A stretch of 64,000 bases of DNA, taken from a bacterium. Lineage in GTDB: Bacteria; Hinthialibacterota; Hinthialibacteria; OLB16. Positions 59,522-64,000 of the stretch are shown piece after piece; positions within the stretch are counted from its first letter, which is position 1; each line of letters starts with the position of its first letter. The notes below the pieces were generated by a model. That model did not search any database, was not told where the DNA came from, and worked only from the letters and a program-made list of their open reading frames with translations. The stretch covers positions 367,950 to 431,949 of the forward strand of contig JAJVIK010000004.1 in assembly GCA_022072055.1 (NCBI GenBank). Reading direction: 5' to 3'. The position numbers were made by a program, and so were the translations under genes.

Positions 59522-60600
59522 CTCCGGTACCGGTAATAGGCGGCGCAGGCTCCCTCCGAGGAGACCATGGTCGCGCCGAGGGGATGCTCGGGGGTGCAGC
59601 GTGTTCCAAAAGCGGGGCACTCGGAGGGTTTCTTGAGGCCTTGGAGCACAAGGCCGCTGAGACATTCCGCGGACTCCTCGACTGAGGTGTCGCCAAGGTT
59701 GAACCGTCGCTCGGCGTCGAACTCGGCGTATTCGTCGGAAAGTCCAAGCCCACTCCGCGGGATCTCCCCGATACCGCGCCATTTGCGGTCAGTCACGCGG
59801 AACACCTCGCGGATGATCTCTTGCGCGCGCGGGTTGCCCTCCTGGCGGACCACCCGCGAGTACTGGTTCTCCACTCGAGAACAGCGGCTTTCCAGTTGAC
59901 GGACACACATCAGGATTCCCGCGAGAATATCCACCGGCTCGAACCCGGTGATCACGATGGGAACCTGATGGCGGCTTGCGATCAACTCATACTCGGAGGC
60001 CCCCATCACCGTGCAAACATGCCCCGCGGCGAGAAAACCTTGGACCCGATTCCCTGGCGAGGAGAGGATCGCCTCCATCGCCGGCGGAACAAGGACATGC
60101 GAAACGAGCAGGGAAAAGTTCGACAGTTTTTCATTTCTGGCCTGATACACGGCCAGGGCATTGGCGGGCGCGGTGGTCTCAAATCCCACGGCGAAGAAGA
60201 CCACCTCCCGGCCGGGGTTGTCGCGCGCGACCTGGAGGGCAACCAGTGGAGAGTAAACGATTCGGACATCAGCGCCCGATGACTTGGCGGCGAATAGGTC
60301 GCGCGAAGAGCCGGGAACCCGAAGCATATCGCCGAAAGAACAGAGGATTGCCTCCGGGCGCGAGGCGATGGCGATGGCCTTGTCGATCAGCTCGACCGGG
60401 GTTACGCAGACCGGGCAACCCGGACCGTGAACCAGGGTGATTTCGGGCGGCAGGAGTTGATCGAGTCCATTTTTGACAATCGCGTGGGTCTGACCCCCGC
60501 AGACTTCCATTATGGTCCACGGTCGAGTGACCGAGCGGGCGATTTCCTCCGCGAGCCGCTGGGCGGGACGCTTCTCACGGTATTCATCCACATACTTCAT
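59518..60600 (-). CDS. hypD: Hydrogenase maturation protein HypD
   Basis: The 360-residue protein has the HypD signatures: [96 protein letters not shown], and the C-terminal Fe-S ligands in [20 protein letters not shown]. With HypC it holds the Fe(CN)2CO group during NiFe-hydrogenase assembly. Its ATG overlaps hypC (ATGA at 60597-60600) and its end overlaps the acylase start. Confidence 0.96.
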   Translation of the reverse strand: MKYVDEYREKRPAQRLAEEIARSVTRPWTIMEVCGGQTHAIVKNGLDQLLPPEITLVHGPGCPVCVTPVELIDKAIAIASRPEAILCSFGDMLRVPGSSRDLFAAKSSGADVRIVYSPLVALQVARDNPGREVVFFAVGFETTAPANALAVYQARNEKLSNFSLLVSHVLVPPAMEAILSSPGNRVQGFLAAGHVCTVMGASEYELIASRHQVPIVITGFEPVDILAGILMCVRQLESRCSRVENQYSRVVRQEGNPRAQEIIREVFRVTDRKWRGIGEIPRSGLGLSDEYAEFDAERRFNLGDTSVEESAECLSGLVLQGLKKPSECPAFGTRCTPEHPLGATMVSSEGACAAYYRYRR

Positions 60601-60845
60601 GCGTGGTCCTCGGTGGCGGGCTCCTCCAGATCCTCAAGGAGTTGGAAGATCCTCTCGGCCTCCTCCGGATCGATCCGGGCAAGCGCGCAGCCGACATGCA
60701 CCAGGACATAGTCCCCCACCTCCGCCTCGGGGACAAAGGCGAGATTGACCTCCTTCAGCGCGCCGCCAAAGCTGACCTTGGCGGCGCGAGTGAGCGGATC
60801 CTCGCCGCGGATGCTTTCAACTCTCCCCGGAACCGCGAGACACAT
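60597..60845 (-). CDS. hypC: Hydrogenase maturation chaperone HypC
   Basis: The 82-residue protein begins [12 protein letters not shown] with the essential Cys2, followed by [20 protein letters not shown] and [20 protein letters not shown], all characteristic of HypC/HybG. It shuttles the iron group to the hydrogenase large subunit. It is the first gene of hypC-hypD-acylase-hypE. No hydrogenase structural gene, hypA, hypB or hypF is in the window. Confidence 0.95.
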   Translation of the reverse strand: MCLAVPGRVESIRGEDPLTRAAKVSFGGALKEVNLAFVPEAEVGDYVLVHVGCALARIDPEEAERIFQLLEDLEEPATEDHA

Positions 60846-60902
60846 GGCGGACCTCCGGGGAGAATGATAGTGGATTCTCGCTGGAAATTGGATTGGGAAG
60901 AG

Positions 60903-62000
60903 TTACTGAACAATCCCCTGCTTGACCCCGCGATTAAAAAGCTTGCGCGGGGGAGGCGCGGTCTGATGCGCCTGGCTCACCAGGATCGGGTCGGATTCGA
61001 CCTGAATCGAGCGACCCCGGGAAAAGTTCCAGTTCCGATCCTCGTTGGCGAGATCAATCTTGATCTCCTGGCGGCCCTGACCGAGTTCCAGGACCTCTCC
61101 GGAAGACAGGCCGCGCTTCCAGGTGCGCATTCTCTCGACCATCCTCCAGGGTCTCCGGCTGGATTCCGGAACCGGTCGGTTTCCGCCGACTTCCATCTTC
61201 AGGTTCTCTTCGACCTCTTCCTTGACCCGCTCCAGGATCTCCTTGCGGATGCGGTTGTTGCTCCACACCAGGCGCATGGTGGCGATCGCCGCAATCCTGT
61301 CGGGATCGATTCGGGCCATGGCCTCCAGCGCGGCGCGGTCAAAGAAGGAAGGGTTGATGTCGAAGTCGATTCCCAGCGGGGTTTCCACGACCGGGTTCGA
61401 GGCGCCGCTGGAGGCCCGGGATTTGGCGCGCGAGTCGGCCTGGCTGTCGTCATCATCGCCGCCGCCGCCGGTCCCATCGTCGTCATCCCCGTCATCATCT
61501 CCGGCGCCACCGTCATCGTCGCCCCCGCCACCTCCCCCATCGTCATCGTCATCATCGTCCCCGGTGGGGGTCCGCGCCGCCGACCAAGCTCCCATGGCCG
61601 TGCAGGTCTCACCCGTGGCGCCAGGCAGTGGAAGCATTCCAGTCCATGTGCCCTCGTATCTCTCGCCGGAGCAACTGCCAATGAATGCAAGCGAAACCCC
61701 ATCCGCGCGAGACACCTGGATGGAGATGCTTCCCGGCGAGGTTGCTCCTGTTCCGGCGGCGTTGGGTACCGCAATATTCGCGTCACACCCGAGAATGTCC
61801 ACCAAGACCTGAGCCACCACCGTTCCGTCTTGTTCAACTCGGAAACCGATGTGGGGGTTTCGATCGGGGATCTGCGGGTCTTTGTAGCTCCCGTTGTACT
61901 CTCCATCGGCGCACTGCGACCAGGCGCCCGGTACACCCACGAGGAGCGCCGCAAGGGCCAGGGGAATCAGTCGAGCCGGGGTCATCTTGAAGGTTTTCAT
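60903..62000 (-). CDS. Secreted protein with Asp/Gly-rich linker (365 aa)
   Basis: A signal peptide (ARLIPLALAALLVGVPGAWS) leads to a Cys-containing beta domain at about 30-145. A striking low-complexity stretch at 148-186 is almost only Asp and Gly (runs of seven Asp and six Gly). A charged helical region follows (ERVKEEVEENLKMEVGGNRP). The linker probably binds calcium or just separates the two parts. No family recognised. It is upstream of, but not obviously linked to, hypC (57-bp gap). Confidence 0.65.
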   Translation of the reverse strand: MKTFKMTPARLIPLALAALLVGVPGAWSQCADGEYNGSYKDPQIPDRNPHIGFRVEQDGTVVAQVLVDILGCDANIAVPNAAGTGATSPGSISIQVSRADGVSLAFIGSCSGERYEGTWTGMLPLPGATGETCTAMGAWSAARTPTGDDDDDDDGGGGGGDDDGGAGDDDGDDDDGTGGGGDDDDSQADSRAKSRASSGASNPVVETPLGIDFDINPSFFDRAALEAMARIDPDRIAAIATMRLVWSNNRIRKEILERVKEEVEENLKMEVGGNRPVPESSRRPWRMVERMRTWKRGLSSGEVLELGQGRQEIKIDLANEDRNWNFSRGRSIQVESDPILVSQAHQTAPPPRKLFNRGVKQGIVQ

Positions 62001-62222
62001 GGGTCTCTTTCTCTCACCCTTAATTTACCAGCCCCCTTCGCGGAGCGTCAACTTCACTCGGAGCGGGGCTTCCAGGAGATGCGAGGCGCAATCCGCATGC
62101 CACGGATCGAGGTCAAGAATCCTGGTTTTTCGGGTAAAAAGAGGCTCAACGCACATTCCTGAGCCTTCGAGAGTGTCCAAATCCGCACGGAAGGCGCTCA
62201 ACTGAGAGAAATCTCTCACACT

Positions 62223-63266
62223 CTAGTGGAGCGGCCCTGGTTTGATGCAGAAGGACATCATCTGCATCTGGAATTCCTCCTCGACTTCAGAGAAGCGGAC
62301 ACCCGCGACATACTTTTCCTCGTTGGGGCGGGCCCACATGACCGTGGCTTTCACCAGGGTGTCCGAGGTTTGGATTCCGAGTTTCGCCACCAGGTTGGCC
62401 AGGTCGAGTTGTAGGGCCGCGCCGACTTTCCAGGGAAGCGCCCCCTTCAGGCAGAGACCATGCCCTGAAGCGTCAACCACCATGCAGGGGAAATCGAGCG
62501 TCAGACCCTCTCGGCTCGCCCCAAGGAACCGACGCAGTCGGTCCCGGGAACGGTTCAGGATGACCAGCTGCTCCAGGTAGTCTGGTGGAATCGATTCGAA
62601 CAAGAGCTTGACATGGTAGGTTTGGTCCTCCTCGCGACAGTGCTCGACTCGGGACCACAGGTAGGGGGTGTCGGGCCTGAGACGCAGCGCGCGGAAGAGC
62701 CGAGCGCCGTCGATCTTGAGCGGCGCGCCCTCTTCGATGTCCAGGGGGGATTCGATCCAAAGGCCCTCCCGTTCCGGAAAGACCACGGGCATCGAGGCGA
62801 GGATCGGCAGGGTCAGATTCCGCCTCGGGACACTGCGAGCGCGCTTCCGGATTCGGTCCTTCTTCAGGAAACGTGAGCATAGAGATTCGATCTTCGCGGC
62901 CAAGAGCGCGAAGTCGATGGGTTTGACACAGTAGTCGGTGGCGCCGAGCTCCAGCGCTTTCATGACCGAGACGCTGTCCTTGAGACCCGAAATGGCCACG
63001 ATGGGGATACGGCGGGTGGTCTCGCGGCTTCGCAGGATGCGGGTGAGCGCAAAGCCGTTCAGTCCGGGCATGCGCAGATCGAGCAGGATGATATCCGGCA
63101 GACGTTCACCGATCAGGGCCAGCGCGGCGTTCCCGCTTTCCGCCTTGAGGAAGCGGAAGGTGGGGAACTTCTCCTCGAGGTTTCCGACAATGACCTCGAG
63201 GACCGGCCGCTCATCGTCAACCACCAGGATTTCCACATCGGTCCGAGGGGAACTTGGCACGGCCAT
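62223..63266 (-). CDS. Response regulator with REC and PilZ-like domains
   Basis: The 347-residue protein has a complete receiver domain at about 10-125 (EILVVDDERPVLEV, DIILLDLRMPGLNG, VAISGLKD, YCVKPIDFALL) and a C-terminal PilZ-like domain (LTLDFPCMVVDASGHGLCLK, FSEVEEEFQMQM). The D-A-S-G-H-G segment matches the PilZ D/N-x-S-x-x-G motif; the upstream RxxxR may be RDRLRR. It could link two-component signalling to cyclic-di-GMP, for example for motility or polysaccharide export. No cognate kinase adjoins it; the hybrid kinase is 27 kb away. Confidence 0.8.
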   Translation of the reverse strand: MAVPSSPRTDVEILVVDDERPVLEVIVGNLEEKFPTFRFLKAESGNAALALIGERLPDIILLDLRMPGLNGFALTRILRSRETTRRIPIVAISGLKDSVSVMKALELGATDYCVKPIDFALLAAKIESLCSRFLKKDRIRKRARSVPRRNLTLPILASMPVVFPEREGLWIESPLDIEEGAPLKIDGARLFRALRLRPDTPYLWSRVEHCREEDQTYHVKLLFESIPPDYLEQLVILNRSRDRLRRFLGASREGLTLDFPCMVVDASGHGLCLKGALPWKVGAALQLDLANLVAKLGIQTSDTLVKATVMWARPNEEKYVAGVRFSEVEEEFQMQMMSFCIKPGPLH

Positions 63267-63384
63267 TCTTGGATTCTCTCCCGTGGGACAACCCGGTCCC
63301 TACTCCGCCGATTTGTTGAGACTTTTGAAATAGGCTACCAAAGCCGTACGGGACGGAATAGGGGCCATGAAGTGTGGCGCGGTG

Positions 63385-63489
63385 CAACCGAGCCGCGACC
63401 AACCGAGCCGCGACCGTGAGGGAGCGGTCCAGTTCCCCACCTGCCAGCTCACGCGCGCGGCTCGGAGACCTTCTCCCGCTCGCGGGAGA
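63385..63489. repeat. Intergenic REP-like element with two hairpins
   Basis: A tandem pair of CAACCGAGCCGCGAC (63385-63399 and 63400-63414) is followed by an inverted match, CGCGGCTCGG at 63456-63465, and a perfect 8-bp hairpin TCTCCCGC, TC, GCGGGAGA at 63472-63489. Near-identical strings occur dispersed in other bacterial genomes, as I recall. It fills most of the 246-bp gap between the REC-PilZ gene and the beta-helix gene end. Confidence 0.7.
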
Positions 63490-63512
63490 GGGCCGGGGTG
63501 AGGGTCCTCTCG

Positions 63513-64000
63513 CTACGGCCCGCTGACCTTCCCCCAGTCCGCGATCAGCAGCAGCAAATCATCCGTGTCCACCTTGCCGCTTTGGTTGATGTCCGAGGCC
63601 GGGTTCATGGTGGGGGTGGGCAGCAATGTCTCCGTCGGGGTTGGTGTCGGAGCTGGTGGCTGAAACTCATCCGCCCCCATGTCGTACTCATCGCCGGTTC
63701 CATCGCGCCCGAGTCCGGCCACATCCACCGGGCGGGGGTTGCCGTCGAGATCATCGCTGGGACCACTTGTCCCTGCCGTGTCGATGCAGGGGGAATTGGG
63801 CTGGAGATGGTAGTTGCCGTTAGCGGGATCAATAAAGAGCGGGTCATCGGAGATGTTGCCGAGGCCGGGGTAGCCGCCTTGGACCGCGCTGTAGGTGATG
63901 TCAAGCTGACCGGTTCCAGCAAAGAGATCGCCCGAACCCCACAGGATGCAGTTCGCAAACGAGGGGGTTCCATTCTCCCAACCGATCTCGCTCTGTCCAC
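63513..64000 (-). CDS. C-terminal part of a beta-helix protein with dockerin-like tail, 5' end outside window
   Basis: The minus-strand frame is open from the window edge to the stop at 63513 (162 codons). It has the parallel beta-helix repeat ending IGWENGTPSFANCILWGSGD, YSAVQGGYPGLGNISDDPLF, IDPANGNYHLQPNSPCID, then DDLDGNPRPVDVAGLGRDGT and GDEYDMGADEFQ (a choice-of-anchor Q type end). A Pro/Thr linker leads to a single calcium-loop dockerin-like segment, SDINQSGKVDTDDLLLLIAD. It is probably a large exported protein, perhaps attached to a complex through the dockerin-like tail. Confidence 0.8.
   Translation of the reverse strand, partial: GQSEIGWENGTPSFANCILWGSGDLFAGTGQLDITYSAVQGGYPGLGNISDDPLFIDPANGNYHLQPNSPCIDTAGTSGPSDDLDGNPRPVDVAGLGRDGTGDEYDMGADEFQPPAPTPTPTETLLPTPTMNPASDINQSGKVDTDDLLLLIADWGKVSGP

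Noticed and set aside
60603-62162. 519-codon plus-strand open frame
   Set aside because: Spans hypC and the Asp/Gly-linker gene in antisense; the Val/Ile-rich part mirrors the Asp/Gly repeat.
62025-62219. 64-codon minus-strand frame between two genes
   Set aside because: No ribosome-binding site, signal peptide or recognisable sequence; likely chance.
63385-63489. Possible CRISPR array because of tandem repeats
   Set aside because: Two adjacent 15-mers without spacers; no further repeats and no cas genes in the window.

Overview
The window is 64 kb of high-GC bacterial chromosome, densely coded on both strands, using the standard code and with no tRNA, rRNA or CRISPR array that I can see. 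The housekeeping genes (lon, der, yicC-gmk, spoVG, hypCDE) are ordinary bacterial ones. The accessory content is of the kind found in uncultured PVC/FCB-type candidate phyla (for example Hydrogenedentota, Sumerlaeota or Omnitrophota-like lineages): a TIGR04073-type exosortase-associated protein, a 30-residue AURKAIP1/mS38-like protein, an anti-sigma/vWA fusion, HEAT-repeat cytochrome c, NPCBM and GH172 glycosidases, and a dockerin-tailed beta-helix protein. This placement is inferred from gene content, not from a phylogeny.

Layout. 1-5.1 kb: a truncated O-antigen ligase-like membrane protein, small secreted proteins, a C45-type Ntn amidohydrolase and a PfkB-family sugar-phosphate kinase. 5.1-9.3 kb: a methyltransferase gene interrupted in frame by a hairpin-rich repeat, then an ECF sigma factor followed by a membrane anti-sigma/vWA protein that carries the same repeat. 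9.4-17.1 kb: a VapBC module, a GNAT remnant, Lon with an Hsp20 chaperone, and a rearranged patch bounded by a 279-bp direct repeat; the patch holds a 5'-truncated IS1-type transposase, a lipoprotein and a frameshifted, truncated B12-binding radical SAM fragment. A beta-helix protein follows. 17-22 kb: a large secreted glycosidase-like protein and a XamI-type restriction-modification system. 22-28.5 kb: der with a GntR regulator, a three-gene cassette including a HEPN-like protein, an esterase, a YbaK-type deacylase and a sugar isomerase/epimerase. 28.7-36.6 kb: a 1205-residue NPCBM/six-hairpin glycosidase-like protein, a hybrid histidine kinase, yicC and gmk.

36.7-49.3 kb: a HicB-like ORF, spoVG, the 30-residue ribosomal-type protein, a TIGR04073 protein, a TPR/HEAT membrane protein, a ceramidase-like protein, a PIN/AF2212-type toxin-antitoxin pair, a giant HEAT-repeat dihaem cytochrome c with a C-terminal discoidin-like domain, and an AT-richer cassette of two LolA-like paralogues led by a 51-residue secreted peptide. 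49.4-56.3 kb: an octahaem cytochrome c with a small membrane partner, a GH172 protein, a second VapBC module, a Tat-exported Gfo/Idh/MocA oxidoreductase, a GT2 glycosyltransferase and a degenerate receiver protein. 56.3-64 kb: hypC-hypD-(penicillin acylase)-hypE as one overlapping minus-strand operon, a Asp/Gly-linker secreted protein, a REC-PilZ regulator and the 3' end of a beta-helix protein with a dockerin-like tail.

Taken together the window suggests an organism that degrades complex glycans with many exported enzymes, has cytochrome-based periplasmic electron transfer and NiFe-hydrogenase maturation, and carries several toxin-antitoxin and repeat elements. The most unusual structural signal is a family of short hairpin repeats (10-11 bp stems, mostly 4-nt loops) lying in frame inside protein-coding genes.
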